Origin: Algoriphagus sp. Y33
GTDB lineage: Bacteria; Bacteroidota; Bacteroidia; Cytophagales; Cyclobacteriaceae
Assembly (NCBI RefSeq): GCF_014838715.1
Contig: NZ_CP061947.1
Coordinates: 1,302,001-1,366,000, forward strand
Direction of reading: 5' to 3'
Length of the DNA: 64,000 nucleotides
The notes under the pieces are model-generated. The model saw only the letters and a list, made by a program, of their open reading frames with translations, had not been told where the DNA came from and did not search any database. Shown here piece by piece: positions 9,629-19,671 of the stretch (its first letter is position 1; each line of letters begins with the position of its first letter). The position numbers and the translations under genes are program-made.

Positions 9629-11035
9629 TTATCCCAGATATAATTTTTTAAAGTAATAATTGGAAATAGCTATGCCTACGAGAGCAAATGCAACTACTAT
9701 ATTAAAGGCGTGAGTTACTCCGGAAGATGTTAAAACCGCAGGATTTGCATTATCGGAAAATACCTGCGAAACGGTAGCCAGAATAGCAATTCCCAGCGCA
9801 CCACCTACGCTGAAGGCAGTTTCTACTATACCCGAAGCGAGACCCGAGTCCGCCTCATTTACATTTGACAAGGCTGCAATTTGGGCAGAGACGAACGAAG
9901 TTCCCATTCCTATACCAAAAACAGATAATGCAATCAGCATAAGCCATGTATTGTGTTCGACAGGTAAGAGATTAATTGATGCCATTCCTATGCCCAGCAA
10001 GGCCATTCCCATTATTCCTACCGCACGCAATCCATAATTTGAGACGAAATACTGGCCTGCATATACACCCACTACGGACAAAGCAGTCATTGCTGTCATA
10101 GTTAAGCCAAACTGAAATGCAGTATATCCCAGCAATTGCTGGACGAACATCGTGAAAATATACAGCATTCCATCCACGGACATTCCTGCAAATAATATCA
10201 ATAAATTGCCTCCTACCAGTGTTTGAGATTGAAATATTCGAAAAGGGACAAGCGGTGATTTCGCATGTTTTTCTACCCTTATAAATGCTGTTAGGAGCAA
10301 GAAACTTACTATACATAACGATAGAGTGGGAATGCTTAGTAACCCATGCTTCGGAATACCTGTAATTAGATAGGCTGTCATCAATAAAAAAGCAGTAACC
10401 AGTATGGCTCCTGCCATATCAAAGTCTGAGATTGTTCTGTCATTACTTTCTTTCAGTAGAAATGGGGTCAATATCAAAACCAAAATGCCAATTGGAAGAT
10501 TGATGAAAAAAATCCATTCCCAGCCCAGCCATTCGGTTGTGGGGCCTCCAATCAACAAACCACCGGTTGCGCCAATACCTCCCATCGCTCCCCATATTCC
10601 AATAGCTTTGTTTCTTTCTTTGCTGTCAGTGAACGTGTTGATAACAATAGACAAAGCGGCGGGTGTCATTATTGCAGCAGAAATACCTTGAAGAAGTCTG
10701 GCAAAAATAAGTACCTCACCAGACCAAGAAAATCCACAGAGTACAGCGGAAAGTGTAAAAAATATTACCCCTATTGTAAACATTCGCCTTCGTCCAAAAT
10801 AATCGGAGATGCGGCCACCTAATAATACCAACCCTGCAAAAACCAACATATAAATAATAATTATCCATTCGGATCCACCTAATGAGAACTCAAGTTCTTC
10901 CTCAATAGAGGGCAGTGCGGAATAAACACTGGTAGAATCCGTAACTACCATGAAAAAAGATGTGCAAAGTAATGTCAGGGCCCACCATAGATTTGATTTG
11001 CCTGTTTTCTGCTCTGATTGATTGATTTGGTACAT
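9629..11035 (-). CDS. MFS drug exporter, DHA2 (EmrB/QacA) family
   Basis: A 468-residue inner-membrane protein with about 14 hydrophobic segments. It has the MFS signatures GGRISDYFGRRRMF (loop 2-3) and GIWGAMGGIGATGGLLIGGP (motif C, typical of antiporters), so proton-coupled export of drugs or other amphipaths is likely. It starts 137 bp from a divergent GlxA/AraC-type activator that probably controls it. No membrane-fusion partner is adjacent, so it probably works alone rather than as an EmrAB-TolC system. Confidence 0.92.
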   Translation of the reverse strand: MYQINQSEQKTGKSNLWWALTLLCTSFFMVVTDSTSVYSALPSIEEELEFSLGGSEWIIIIYMLVFAGLVLLGGRISDYFGRRRMFTIGVIFFTLSAVLCGFSWSGEVLIFARLLQGISAAIMTPAALSIVINTFTDSKERNKAIGIWGAMGGIGATGGLLIGGPTTEWLGWEWIFFINLPIGILVLILTPFLLKESNDRTISDFDMAGAILVTAFLLMTAYLITGIPKHGLLSIPTLSLCIVSFLLLTAFIRVEKHAKSPLVPFRIFQSQTLVGGNLLILFAGMSVDGMLYIFTMFVQQLLGYTAFQFGLTMTAMTALSVVGVYAGQYFVSNYGLRAVGIMGMALLGIGMASINLLPVEHNTWLMLIALSVFGIGMGTSFVSAQIAALSNVNEADSGLASGIVETAFSVGGALGIAILATVSQVFSDNANPAVLTSSGVTHAFNIVVAFALVGIAISNYYFKKLYLG

Positions 11036-11172
11036 AGTGTCTATCGCTTTTTCAGAATATTGGATAAAGGTAAAGCCTATAAGAACCAGTCAGTTAGTGC
11101 TATTTTGACAATATAGGGTGTTGAATGCGACAGGAGGCTTGATTATCTTTGGGTTTACCCAAAAGTAAAGCG

Positions 11173-12144
11173 ATGCATATTTCCATTCTATTGCCAGAAG
11201 GCAACATTAGCGCAAGTAATTTAGAAGCGACCTATAAGATGTTTACCATGGCAAATGATGCATTGGTGAAATCTGGTAATGTTCCAAAGTTTGTAGTTCA
11301 GTTAGTGGCAGCAAATCTAGAGAAGAAGTCAAGCAACAACATATTCGACATTAAAGCTGATGTTACTACGCAGAATCTCGAAAAAACGGATTTGATTATT
11401 ATACCTGCCGTACATGGTCCATACAAAGCGGTAGTTGATTCTAACAAAAACTTGGTTCCATGGCTGGTCGAGCAATATAGAAAAGGCGCAGAAATCGCCA
11501 GCTTATGCATTGGTGCATTTATATTGGCCAGTTCGGGTTTGCTGGATGGAAGGGATTGCACCACGCATTGGATGGCTGCGGAAGAATTCAAGGCTATGTT
11601 TCCCCTTGTGAATTTGCAGGACGACAAAATAATAACCGATGAAAATGGGATTTATACCAGTGGTGGTGCCTATTCTTCACTTAATCTCAATTTATATTTA
11701 ATTGAGAAATTCATAGGACGTGAAATGGCTGTCAGGCATTCTAAAATTTTTGAGATAGACATTGATCGTAACAGTCAGTCGCCATTTATCATTTTTAATA
11801 CACAAAAAAAACATGATGATGTGCTGATGCAGAAGGCTCAGTTGTATATAGAGCAAAATTACAGCGAAAGCATTACCGTAAGTGAGCTATGTGCAAGGTT
11901 TAGTATAGGCCGAAGAACTTTTGAGCGTAGATTTTCTAAAGCAATCAATAATACAGTGATAGAGTACTTACAACGTGTGAGAGTAGAAGCAGCGAAAAAA
12001 ATGTTTGAAAAGAACTACTTGAATATCAGTGAGGTCATGTACAGCGTTGGCTATACCGATGGGACTGCTTTTAGAAAGGTGTTTCTCAAGATTGTAGGAA
12101 TTACGCCATCCGCCTATCAGAAGCGATATGCTAGGATTAATTAG
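11173..12144 (+). CDS. GlxA-type AraC-family regulator (GATase1-like + HTH)
   Basis: 323 residues from the ATG at 11173. An upstream in-frame TTG at 11149 is less likely because the family starts at MHISILLPEG. The N-terminal DJ-1/PfpI-like domain (about 1-190) has the nucleophile-elbow region SLCIGAFILASSGLLDGR. The C-terminal AraC HTH pair (about 225-320) includes LCARFSIGRRTFERRF and the signature ending GITPSAYQKRY. It is divergent from the MFS exporter, which it probably regulates. The effector is unknown. Confidence 0.9.
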   Translation: MHISILLPEGNISASNLEATYKMFTMANDALVKSGNVPKFVVQLVAANLEKKSSNNIFDIKADVTTQNLEKTDLIIIPAVHGPYKAVVDSNKNLVPWLVEQYRKGAEIASLCIGAFILASSGLLDGRDCTTHWMAAEEFKAMFPLVNLQDDKIITDENGIYTSGGAYSSLNLNLYLIEKFIGREMAVRHSKIFEIDIDRNSQSPFIIFNTQKKHDDVLMQKAQLYIEQNYSESITVSELCARFSIGRRTFERRFSKAINNTVIEYLQRVRVEAAKKMFEKNYLNISEVMYSVGYTDGTAFRKVFLKIVGITPSAYQKRYARIN

Positions 12145-12200
12145 GAATGACTCTCACCTAGTCGGGAGGGACAGTCTGTGAGCCTACATCTTACGCCTGT

Positions 12201-12845
12201 CTACTCGTCTAGCCCCTTTATTTTAAATGTCAGTTTTTTCAACTCTCCTTTGTCAATAGTTCCATTTAGATTTCTGTCAATCAAAAAAGCAATGTAGAAC
12301 TCTTTTAATTTGGTGTCTGTCATCTTAACTTCCATAGTGTCATAGTACAAAGAGTTTATTTCAAATTCAAGCTTCAAAAATTTCCCGGAGTCTTCCAAAA
12401 GGTTGAGTCTTTCACTTTCCGGGTTTTCATAAATCGTGTAATGGTGTCCGTTATTATTGAAAATCAAAGTTTCATATTTTCCACTTTTGTCGGGAGCCAT
12501 TCCTGATCCCGGTTCAAAACAAGGAATATCAGCCTTTGATAATCCGACTTTTACTTTATCAAATTCAGATTTGTCAACAAAAGCTGCGATTTGAGCTGAA
12601 TGAAATTCTTTGTTTTCGGAATCATATTTCTTGTTGTAAAATCTCAATGAGAATTCTTTCTTGTCAATTTCTATCGTTTCCGAAAGATTGTTCACGGAAG
12701 TTTCTACGCCATTTTGAAAAATAATCAATCCATTTTTGGTGTTTTTTTTGTTTCCGTTTGCCGTTTTTGATGTCTTACAAGCTTGAACAAGCACTAGGGT
12801 AAGAGTCAAAATAAAAGCTAGTCGTAAATGTTTCATTGTATTCAT
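12201..12845 (-). CDS. Hypothetical lipoprotein
   Basis: 214 residues. A type II signal peptide ends in the lipobox LVQAC (Cys about residue 23), so it is likely lipid-anchored in the periplasm or outer membrane. The mature part is beta-rich, with ...NGHHYTIYENPESERLNLLEDSG... and a C-terminal segment DRNLNGTIDKGELK that resembles an EF-hand-like Ca2+ loop (D-N-N-T-D-E spacing). I do not recognise the family. It is a stand-alone gene with no operon partner. Confidence 0.75.
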   Translation of the reverse strand: MNTMKHLRLAFILTLTLVLVQACKTSKTANGNKKNTKNGLIIFQNGVETSVNNLSETIEIDKKEFSLRFYNKKYDSENKEFHSAQIAAFVDKSEFDKVKVGLSKADIPCFEPGSGMAPDKSGKYETLIFNNNGHHYTIYENPESERLNLLEDSGKFLKLEFEINSLYYDTMEVKMTDTKLKEFYIAFLIDRNLNGTIDKGELKKLTFKIKGLDE

Positions 12846-12895
12846 ATTGTGTACATCTATTATATACGCAAGTGCATATATTCTCCAAATATCCT

Positions 12896-12935
12896 TGTTG
12901 TCCTGCTTCTCCAGAAGCTGGACTTAATCTAACTG
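12896..12935. repeat. Dispersed intergenic repeat, partial copy D
   Basis: It contains TTGTCCTGCTTCTCCAGAAG followed by CTGGACTTAATCTAA. This is close to the right half of the copies at 6632-6745 and 22777-22902. Only the right half is present here. Confidence 0.55.
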
Positions 12936-12948
12936 TTAAGTAATGGAC

Positions 12949-14094
12949 TTATAAATTTTGAAAATTACTGATCTGTATTCCTTCTCGTTCATGGTTTAGA
13001 TTTCCCGCGTAGATGAGTTTTGCAGCACTTTCAGGAGCTGTTTTTTGGAAGTATTTCAAGCCTTTGAGAAAATCTGAATGATAGGTTTCCGACGATTTTA
13101 TTTCTATAGCCGTCAATTTCCCATCATTTTCTTGCAAAAGATCCACTTCATTTTGATGACTGTCTCTCCAATAATATATGGCTGGAATATTTCCGGCATT
13201 GAGTTCTTTTTTCATGAGTTCCAGAATTACCAGGTTTTCAAATAGGGGACCCCGTGCAAAATGCACATTCAAATCTTCTGCGCGTTTTATTCCCAATAAA
13301 CTGCATAGTACTCCAGTATCGTAAAAATACACTTTCGGTGACTTCAAAATCCGCTTATTGAAATTACGATAATAAGAAGGAAGTCTAAATGCAATGAAAG
13401 ATGTTTCCAGCACGGTAAGCCACGCATTTACGGTTTTCTGATCGATTCCAAGTTCATTTGAAAAATTGCTTTGATTGAATATTTGACCAACTCTTCCAGC
13501 GAGTAATTGGAGGAATTTTTGGAAATTCCCCAGATCCATCACATTCAGGATTTGTCTCACGTCACGCTCGATGTAAGTTTGAATGTAATTGGGATAGTAG
13601 TCGTTAGGCGCGATGTCAAACTGATATTTTCTTGGATAGCCACCATTTACGGTCAGAGCTTCCCAAGATTGGATTGGGATATGCCCGGATAGTTCTGCCT
13701 TTGAAAATGGGAGTAAATTTAACATAGCTACCCGTCCCGCTAGGGATTGGGTGATTTGATTAGATAGAAGAAAGTTTTGGGAGCCAGTCAGAATATATTC
13801 GCCAAGAATATTTCTCTCGTCAGTTAATACCTGTAAATAGGAGAATAACTCGGGAACCCACTGGACTTCATCTAGAATGACTCCGTTTTGATATGCTCTA
13901 AGAAAAGCTAATGGATCAGATTTGGCAAAGTTCCTTGTTTCTGGTAGCTCCAGATTTACATAAGTATAATCTGGTTTCAATTTTCTTGCAAAGGTAGTTT
14001 TTCCGGATTGTCGTGGACCTGTGATGGCTAGCGTGGGAAATTTGCCTAAAAGCGATATTGCCTTGTCTTTTATATGTCTATCAAAATACTCCAT
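12949..14094 (-). CDS. ATP-binding protein, AAA + DUF4143
   Basis: 381 residues. P-loop GPRQSGKTTFARKL (about residues 24-37), Walker B-like NGVILDEVQWVPEL, and sensor region EYILTGSQNFLLS are visible. The C-terminal DUF4143 ends with VDLLQEN...IEIKSSETY, a nuclease-like beta core (E..D..EIK). These ATPases are widespread and often found in accessory regions, and their cellular role is unproven. The minus-strand leader has TAATTTTG at 14120-14127, a possible -7 element. Confidence 0.88.
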   Translation of the reverse strand: MEYFDRHIKDKAISLLGKFPTLAITGPRQSGKTTFARKLKPDYTYVNLELPETRNFAKSDPLAFLRAYQNGVILDEVQWVPELFSYLQVLTDERNILGEYILTGSQNFLLSNQITQSLAGRVAMLNLLPFSKAELSGHIPIQSWEALTVNGGYPRKYQFDIAPNDYYPNYIQTYIERDVRQILNVMDLGNFQKFLQLLAGRVGQIFNQSNFSNELGIDQKTVNAWLTVLETSFIAFRLPSYYRNFNKRILKSPKVYFYDTGVLCSLLGIKRAEDLNVHFARGPLFENLVILELMKKELNAGNIPAIYYWRDSHQNEVDLLQENDGKLTAIEIKSSETYHSDFLKGLKYFQKTAPESAAKLIYAGNLNHEREGIQISNFQNL

Positions 14095-14211
14095 TTTGTG
14101 TAAATTAGGAATCTAATTCCAAAATTACACAAAATGGCGCTCAAAATAAAATAATTTACTGAAAACGAGTATGTTGTGTGTGTTGTTTTTTGTGTTAACC
14201 GTATGTTGAAT

Positions 14212-14574
14212 TCAACTTTTGTCGATTTTTCCAATGCCTCCAAGATGCGTATGGTGAAAACTGTCGTTGAATTTCAAGCCGTAGCCCATCATTCTATCAA
14301 AGGAAATGTGAGCAAATAGGATAATCCCGGCAAGTATCCAATACTCATTTTCAAATACCAGTCCGTAGCAAGCAACACCGGCAGCCGCCAACCGGTGATG
14401 AAATAGATTATAAATGAAAGCTCCAACTTTCGGACTGAATAAATACCCGATCATTCCTATGTCAGGAACCAGCAAGAGCGCTGGAAACCACCACCAGGCA
14501 AAGTCCAGTATGCTGAATAAATAAATGCTTAGCAGAAATATTGCGGCCTCTTCCAATTTTAATAAGTTCCTCAT
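14212..14574 (-). CDS. DUF4260 family membrane protein
   Basis: 120 residues with four hydrophobic segments. The pattern is typical of DUF4260: LLVPDIGMIGYLFSPKVGAFIYN, FHHRL and FAHISFDRMMGYGLKF...FHHTHLG. It is probably an integral inner-membrane protein of unknown function. It lies just downstream of a Crp/Fnr-type regulator on the same strand (63-bp gap) and the two may be co-expressed. Confidence 0.85.
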   Translation of the reverse strand: MRNLLKLEEAAIFLLSIYLFSILDFAWWWFPALLLVPDIGMIGYLFSPKVGAFIYNLFHHRLAAAGVACYGLVFENEYWILAGIILFAHISFDRMMGYGLKFNDSFHHTHLGGIGKIDKS

Positions 14575-14637
14575 TGTTAAGTGATTTAGTGTTGAGGCAA
14601 AATTGGGAAGTAGAAGGCAGGATGCTCTTGATAAATA

Positions 14638-15219
14638 TCAAGAAGTTGAGCTGAGTTGTTTATTTCTGATTCTACTGAAAGTTTCCGGTGTCATGCCAAG
14701 CATTGATGCGATGTATTGAAGCGGAACTTGGTTGAAAAGCTCCTTATTGTACTCAAAGAAATGCAAATAGCGTTCTTCGGCAGTCATGGACAAGTGAGTG
14801 AATACACGGTCTTCCAAAAAGGTAAAGCATTTGGCTATAAACAGCTTTTCAAGCTCATGCCAATTGGGAACAACATTTCCGATGGACTTGTAATCTTCTC
14901 CGCTGATGGTGAAAAGCTCAGCATCCGTCAAGGCTTCGATAGTCCAGCGAGCTGGAGTGCCAAAAAGTAAACTGGAAAGATCTGCCACAAAATAGCCTGG
15001 ACTAGAAATCCATTGGGTTACTTCCTTGTCTTCGGTTTGCTTATAGACTCTCAAAAGCCCTGATTTTATAAAACTAAGCTTGTTGCAAGGCTTATCTGTT
15101 TTCAAAAAGTAATCTCCCTTTTTCAGCGTTTCCGGGTGAAAGCGTGAGCTTATAGCCTGCAAACTATCCTCACGCATCACCCCAAAGTAGCTAATTATAT
15201 TTTGTTCGAGTTCTGTCAT
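14638..15219 (-). CDS. Crp/Fnr-family transcriptional regulator
   Basis: 193 residues from the ATG at 15219. The in-frame extension to 15267 lacks conservation signs. The N-terminal cyclic-nucleotide-binding-like beta barrel (KKGDYFLKTDKPCNKLSFIKSGLLRVY) is followed by the dimerisation helix. A degenerate C-terminal HTH follows (YIASMLGMTPETFSRIRNKQ), as in the many Bacteroidota cNMP-binding regulators. The cAMP-contact residues are not convincing, so the ligand is unknown. It may govern the downstream DUF4260 gene. Confidence 0.87.
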   Translation of the reverse strand: MTELEQNIISYFGVMREDSLQAISSRFHPETLKKGDYFLKTDKPCNKLSFIKSGLLRVYKQTEDKEVTQWISSPGYFVADLSSLLFGTPARWTIEALTDAELFTISGEDYKSIGNVVPNWHELEKLFIAKCFTFLEDRVFTHLSMTAEERYLHFFEYNKELFNQVPLQYIASMLGMTPETFSRIRNKQLSSTS

Positions 15220-15282
15220 TGTTTGGTTAAAATAGTAAAAAAACAGATGTGGAGATTTTTCAACCACAAAGGACGCTGTGGT

Positions 15283-15360
15283 TCGACTGACTCACCAACC
15301 GAGGTTTACGCGGAGGTCGCAGATTTTCAGTTGTGCTGATTCACCAGAAGCTTGGCTTAT
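15283..15360. repeat. Dispersed intergenic repeat, copy B (degenerate)
   Basis: It holds ACCGAGGTTTACGCGGAGGTCGCAG (shown here as two motifs, ACCGAGGTTTACGCGG and AGGTCGCAG) then TTGTGCTGATTCACCAGAAG. The order matches copies A and C. It is more diverged and noncoding. Confidence 0.45.
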
Positions 15361-15387
15361 CAGAAATACAAATTCATGTGGATAGTA

Positions 15388-15410
15388 AGGTGTAATTACA
15401 AATTACACCT
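15388..15410. repeat. REP-like hairpin, AATT-n3-AATT family, copy 1
   Basis: A perfect inverted repeat AGGTGTAATT / AATTACACCT with a 3-base loop. It shares its design with the hairpin at 53823-53845 (GGGTGGAATT / AATTCCACCC), where both arms have changed together. It is followed by CTACGATCAGTGGGGG, which resembles the text after the other copies. Confidence 0.55.
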
Positions 15411-15460
15411 AGCAACCTCAAAACTAAATTCTACGATCAGTGGGGGAGAATATGGCGAAA

Positions 15461-16132
15461 TTATGGTAAAGCTAACTGCTTCTTTTCTTGCTCTTCAAGC
15501 TTAAAAAATGGAATAATAGTTTTTGAAAATGATTTTATGTCAACATTAAGGTTAAATATTTTTTCGAGAAATACTTTATAGTCATTAATCAATATGCACA
15601 ATTCTTCCTGGTCTTGAATGAAAATCGGATAACAATTATTTTCTAAAAAGTTATTTATAAAGGAAAAGTCGTGAAGTTCGTGTATAATGCTAATTTTTCC
15701 AGCTAGATCAGAGTCAAGAGAAAAATTTTTGAAGCTTTCTATATAACTCTTATTATGAAATCGCTCATTGTTGAAGGGTTGTCCTCTGTGTGAAATATCA
15801 TTAATTGTATAGCCTGTTTTTAAGTCAGTTCTATGTAATACTGGATTTGGAAGTATAAAGGCGAAGAAAGAAGGTTTCCTACTAATTACTGAAGAAAATT
15901 CAACGGGTTTTCGATCTGACTCATCTACATAAAAGAAAGTTTCAGCTTTCAACGGACTAAAATAACCACCTTTAGGGGAAATTTTATATTTAGTGTCAAT
16001 TTTTGTTTCAAAATTGAAATGATAGGCCTTTTTTTGATAAAATTTTTCTAATCTTAAATTACTAAGGTGTCTAGTGTAGTTGGTGGGATCATACTCCTCA
16101 AATAATCCCATTGCTAATAATCTAACTTTCAT
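15461..16132 (-). CDS. Hypothetical protein, tandem paralogue 1
   Basis: 223 residues, no recognised family, no signal peptide and no membrane segments. It is AT-rich compared with flanking genes, suggesting transfer. Its C-terminal region aligns without gaps to the gene just upstream: PIF-x13-YKxxLxKxxN-x11-IxPF is shared with the same spacing. The two are therefore diverged tandem duplicates, 10 bp apart, probably one transcript. Function unknown. The paired arrangement in a foreign-looking island is compatible with an accessory or defence role, but nothing in the sequence proves that. Confidence 0.7.
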   Translation of the reverse strand: MKVRLLAMGLFEEYDPTNYTRHLSNLRLEKFYQKKAYHFNFETKIDTKYKISPKGGYFSPLKAETFFYVDESDRKPVEFSSVISRKPSFFAFILPNPVLHRTDLKTGYTINDISHRGQPFNNERFHNKSYIESFKNFSLDSDLAGKISIIHELHDFSFINNFLENNCYPIFIQDQEELCILINDYKVFLEKIFNLNVDIKSFSKTIIPFFKLEEQEKKQLALP

Positions 16133-16142
16133 AACTTCTCTA

Positions 16143-16911
16143 TTAATCTATATTCCAATAATTATCAGGATCAAATTCAAATGCCTCCCTATTCATCTCC
16201 TCCATAACAGATCTCTCCCAATTAAAATGCTCTTCACCTTCAATTTCTTGTGACTCTTCTATCATTTTTTGATGCATCTCACTTTCAATTTCATATTGAA
16301 TGGAATTTATTTCAATTAACTCATCTGCGTTAAGTAGATAAAATGGTACTATAAAATTCTTTGTTTTAATGCATACAGGATCAACATTAAGAAATTTTGA
16401 TAAATATTCCTTATAACTCTCTGAGAAATCATAAATGTCTTGAAAATTTGCCTGAAATATTGGGCGAAACGGATTTTCTCTAAAATCAAAAGTATTTGGA
16501 ATTTCTATGCGAACCCTATATCGTTCTAAGTTTTGGTAAGTCTTCTCTCGAAACTTTGACACTATTATACTATATCGATCTTCACCAGATATGCTTAAAT
16601 TTTCAACTTCGTACTCTATATTTGGAAATGGAATATTGAATAAATAAAATAACGGGGCTCTGTCCACTATTTTTTTTATCCGTAAAGTTTTTCTTAAAAA
16701 AATCTTGAGAACTCACTAAATTTAAAAAATGAGTTTCATTTCTATTAATATTGAAAGCAAGAGTTTTATAGGATTTTTCTCCTTTTGAATCAATTTCGCA
16801 TTTTAAAAAGTGTGTTTTTAAAATACATTTTTGCCGCCAACTCCCATGAAAAATCAAAGCGAGAGGCTTGAATGAGGTCTTTGTTTTTACTATCAATAAC
16901 GAATGATCCAC
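16143..16911 (-). pseudogene. Hypothetical protein, tandem paralogue 2, frameshifted at A8
   Basis: Two overlapping reading frames make one gene. An N-terminal part starts MDHSLLIVKTK at 16911 and runs to ...KNFTDKK. A C-terminal part (IVDRAPLFYLF..., about 175 residues) lies in another frame. The switch falls in a run of eight A (minus strand, near 16670), and seven A would join them into a protein of about 255 residues. The joined product resembles the downstream gene (PIF, YKEYLSK, FIVPFY motifs). It could be a disabled gene, a slippage-switched gene, a programmed frameshift or a sequencing error. The end is acidic (EEMNREAFEFDPDNYWNID). Confidence 0.65.
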
Positions 16912-17437
16912 ATTGTAACATTAGGCTCATAAAGCATTTATATTTAAAGGTTTATCTATCAATTTACTAAGTATGTATAAATTTAATATTATTATAAATC
17001 AGCAGCTGTGTTTTTTTTTTTTTTTATTAGTGCCTTTATAAAACTATTGTTTTCAATTTTGTTTGATTAGCTTTCATTGAATCTCTTTTCTATTTCATCT
17101 GTTTTATGGTCCAATTATTTCTAACAAATGGATTTTTTTTCATGTTTAAAACTCTTGACTTTTTTTGACTTTCTACATAAGAAGTTAAGCAATTTTTAGA
17201 ATGGTACAGTATCCTGTTCAACAAAAAAATGATAAATCTGAAATGCAGACATATTTCAGATGTTCTCAGTTTTTTGGGGACTTATTAAAATCGAGGGGTT
17301 CCACGATTGTTGTCCGAAATTTCCTGCTGTTAGATGATTTCAATCCGAATAAAACTATTTCTGGTCTCTACTGCGCCCAACCTTAACTAAGGAAGCGATT
17401 AAACTTCCTTTTTGGTTATTCATAAGAATACTGAAAT
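16912..17437. other. AT-rich gap without a supported gene
   Basis: About 526 bp, very AT-rich, with a long T tract near 17010. It presumably holds the promoter of the paralogue pair. A short frame at 17201-17386 has no coding character and I do not call it. Confidence 0.5.
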
Positions 17438-19327
17438 CTACTTCTTCACTATCGGCAATATAATTCTACTCAGACTCTTTCCTCCATGATGAATGGAGTT
17501 GGTCGCTACCACACCTTCGGTTTCATCGTAGGTATTTCCTCCTGTATTCATATTTCTGTCGAAACGTGGGAAATTCGAACTACTGACTTCGATGCGGATT
17601 TTATGCCCTTTGTCAAAGTAATTGGAAGTGCTCATTGGAGTCATTTTTACTTCGTAGACTTCTCCGTCTTCCATCCAAACTTCTTTGTCATAGCCTTCTC
17701 TATAGCGAACCCGCTGGATTGTTTCATCTAAATTAAAGGCTTTTCCGTCAGGATGCACATCGATTAACTTGATGGTAACATCGGTGTCTTTGGCATCAGA
17801 GGAGAGGTAGAGGTAGGACTCGATAAAGCCGGAAACTTCGATTCCTTCTTCCAGTACATCGGATGTGTATACCAAAATATCCTCCCGTAATTCCATTTCA
17901 CTTTGGTCATAAGAACCGCCGTTTCCATCGATGGCATTTCCGGTACAGCAGACGTTTCCTCCATAGGAGGTCACCGGATTCATCGGATCGTATTGGAAGG
18001 TGTCAGGAGTGTCTTTTCTTGGTCTTTTGACAGAAAGCTTCCCGTCTCCGTTTAGTGTATTTGCTTTTCCTTCAGAATCCAGATACATCGTGGTCATCAC
18101 AGCTTCAGCTGGGGGCCACACCTCTGAAGTTTGCCACTTATTGGAACCCATGGTATAGTATTGAATTCTTGGCATTTCCGCCATAGTTTCAGATTTTTCA
18201 TCTTTCAACCACCGGTCAAACCATGCGGTGATGATCTCGTCGTAATTCAATTGCGCATCACCTACATTCAGATCGCCTATCATCGTGTTTTCCGACGCTC
18301 GGGTATAAGAGCAATGAAGCACAGGAGCGATGACAAGATACTGATTGTCTCTCGATAGTTGGGAAACAGCATTTTCTCTGGCGTGATTGAATAATGCGAT
18401 ATTTGGCCCGGCAGAGACATCAAACCAGGAAACAAACCAGAAGCTGGGTTTGTCAAATGGCATATCATCATGGTACAATCCGCCTTCAAACCACTTCGGG
18501 TCATCCGGCTTACGGGTGATCATTTCTTCATAGATTCCCATTGGGCCATGCTGATTCTTGATAATGTCCTGAATCGGAAGATGACTCAACGCCTCTTTGG
18601 AGTCGATTCTTGGATACTTCGGAGACATGTCGTAGAAGCGCTGAAGCCTCAATAGATCTTTTTGGCTGATGTCTTTAGGTAATTTTGGAGCCATAGGGTC
18701 ATGCTGTACGCCATAAAGCCAGTTGGTGAAAAGCATTTGCCCTGCACCTCCACGGTACCAGTTTCCTTGCTCATAGAACTCACCAACTTTACCTACACCT
18801 GCACCATAGCCCTGAGGAACCAGTGCCGCCAGTGCCGGATGATTAAGTGAAGCAACGGCCATTTGCCATTCGGCAGTGGAGGAGCAGCCCAGCGTGCCTA
18901 TTTTGCCATTGCTCCAGTCTTGCTTGGACATCCATTCGAAAGCGTCGTACCCATCCGTCAGGGGAACGCCCAAAATATCCCAATCTCCCTCCGAGAAGTA
19001 TCTCCCGCGTTCATTTTGGACTACATAAGCATAGCCTTTTTCTACCCACGTAAGTGCGGTTTGCATGGTACGCGTATTCATTTCTCCATTTCCCCAGGTA
19101 TTGAAGTTGTAAGGAGTTCTGGAAAATACGATAGGGTATTTTCCCTCTCCCTTGGGACGGTAAATGTCTGTGGCCAGCCGCACACCATCCCGCATGGGCA
19201 TCATAACTTTCTGGTCTACTATAGCTACTTCATCCAGCTGATCTATGATGCTTTTTTCCTGCGAAAAAGAAACAGAAAAGATCATGACGAGCAGTAGCGT
19301 CAGGAAGGTGTTATAAAGATTTTTCAT
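17438..19327 (-). CDS. CocE/NonD-family secreted hydrolase
   Basis: 629 residues with a signal peptide ([22 protein letters not shown]). It matches the X-Pro dipeptidyl-peptidase/cocaine-esterase-like family. The N-terminal alpha/beta hydrolase region has [30 protein letters not shown] and the nucleophile-elbow region [14 protein letters not shown]-terminal jelly-roll domain follows (about 450-629; [30 protein letters not shown], split here as [12 protein letters not shown] and [12 protein letters not shown]). It probably hydrolyses acyl, amide or peptide bonds in the periplasm. Members include amidases and glutaryl acylases, and substrate is not deducible. It is monocistronic. Confidence 0.9.
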   Translation of the reverse strand: MKNLYNTFLTLLLVMIFSVSFSQEKSIIDQLDEVAIVDQKVMMPMRDGVRLATDIYRPKGEGKYPIVFSRTPYNFNTWGNGEMNTRTMQTALTWVEKGYAYVVQNERGRYFSEGDWDILGVPLTDGYDAFEWMSKQDWSNGKIGTLGCSSTAEWQMAVASLNHPALAALVPQGYGAGVGKVGEFYEQGNWYRGGAGQMLFTNWLYGVQHDPMAPKLPKDISQKDLLRLQRFYDMSPKYPRIDSKEALSHLPIQDIIKNQHGPMGIYEEMITRKPDDPKWFEGGLYHDDMPFDKPSFWFVSWFDVSAGPNIALFNHARENAVSQLSRDNQYLVIAPVLHCSYTRASENTMIGDLNVGDAQLNYDEIITAWFDRWLKDEKSETMAEMPRIQYYTMGSNKWQTSEVWPPAEAVMTTMYLDSEGKANTLNGDGKLSVKRPRKDTPDTFQYDPMNPVTSYGGNVCCTGNAIDGNGGSYDQSEMELREDILVYTSDVLEEGIEVSGFIESYLYLSSDAKDTDVTIKLIDVHPDGKAFNLDETIQRVRYREGYDKEVWMEDGEVYEVKMTPMSTSNYFDKGHKIRIEVSSSNFPRFDRNMNTGGNTYDETEGVVATNSIHHGGKSLSRIILPIVKK

Positions 19328-19642
19328 GTGTTTATAATTTGATTTTTAAAGGTCAGATGGAATCTTGGACTATTATTCAGCCAGCTGGCGGAGCTCTGTG
19401 TGTTCTAATGATGATTTTAATCGTGTCGATTTCATATGATAGGATTTCAATTTTAATCTAAGTTAGTGAAGAGATTGAATTGGAGGAGTGGAAATTGATG
19501 GTTGGTAGATTTAATGGTTGAGAAATAATTGAAATTTAGATAGGCTGCATCAACGGTCAAGAAGCCAATGACTTATGTGATTGATGTACTTGTGAATGTT
19601 TAGGTATTCGGTTTTTAAACTTTTCATTTCATACATAAAAGC

Positions 19643-19650
19643 TAAATTTG
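19643..19650 (+). promoter_or_regulatory. -7 element of fumarylacetoacetase gene
   Basis: TAAATTTG matches TAnnTTTG and lies 22 bases before the ATG at 19672. T-rich sequence about 19 bases upstream may serve as -33. The rest of the 344-bp gap from 19328 shows nothing else I recognise. Confidence 0.5.
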
Positions 19651-19671
19651 CAGTCACAACGATTTTTACCC

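Noticed and set aside
17000..17030. Long T tract as a terminator
   Set aside because: No stem precedes it on either strand at a proper distance.
17201..17386. 61-codon plus-strand frame in the AT-rich gap
   Set aside because: No family resemblance, ordinary length for chance in AT-rich DNA, and no clear promoter or ribosome site.
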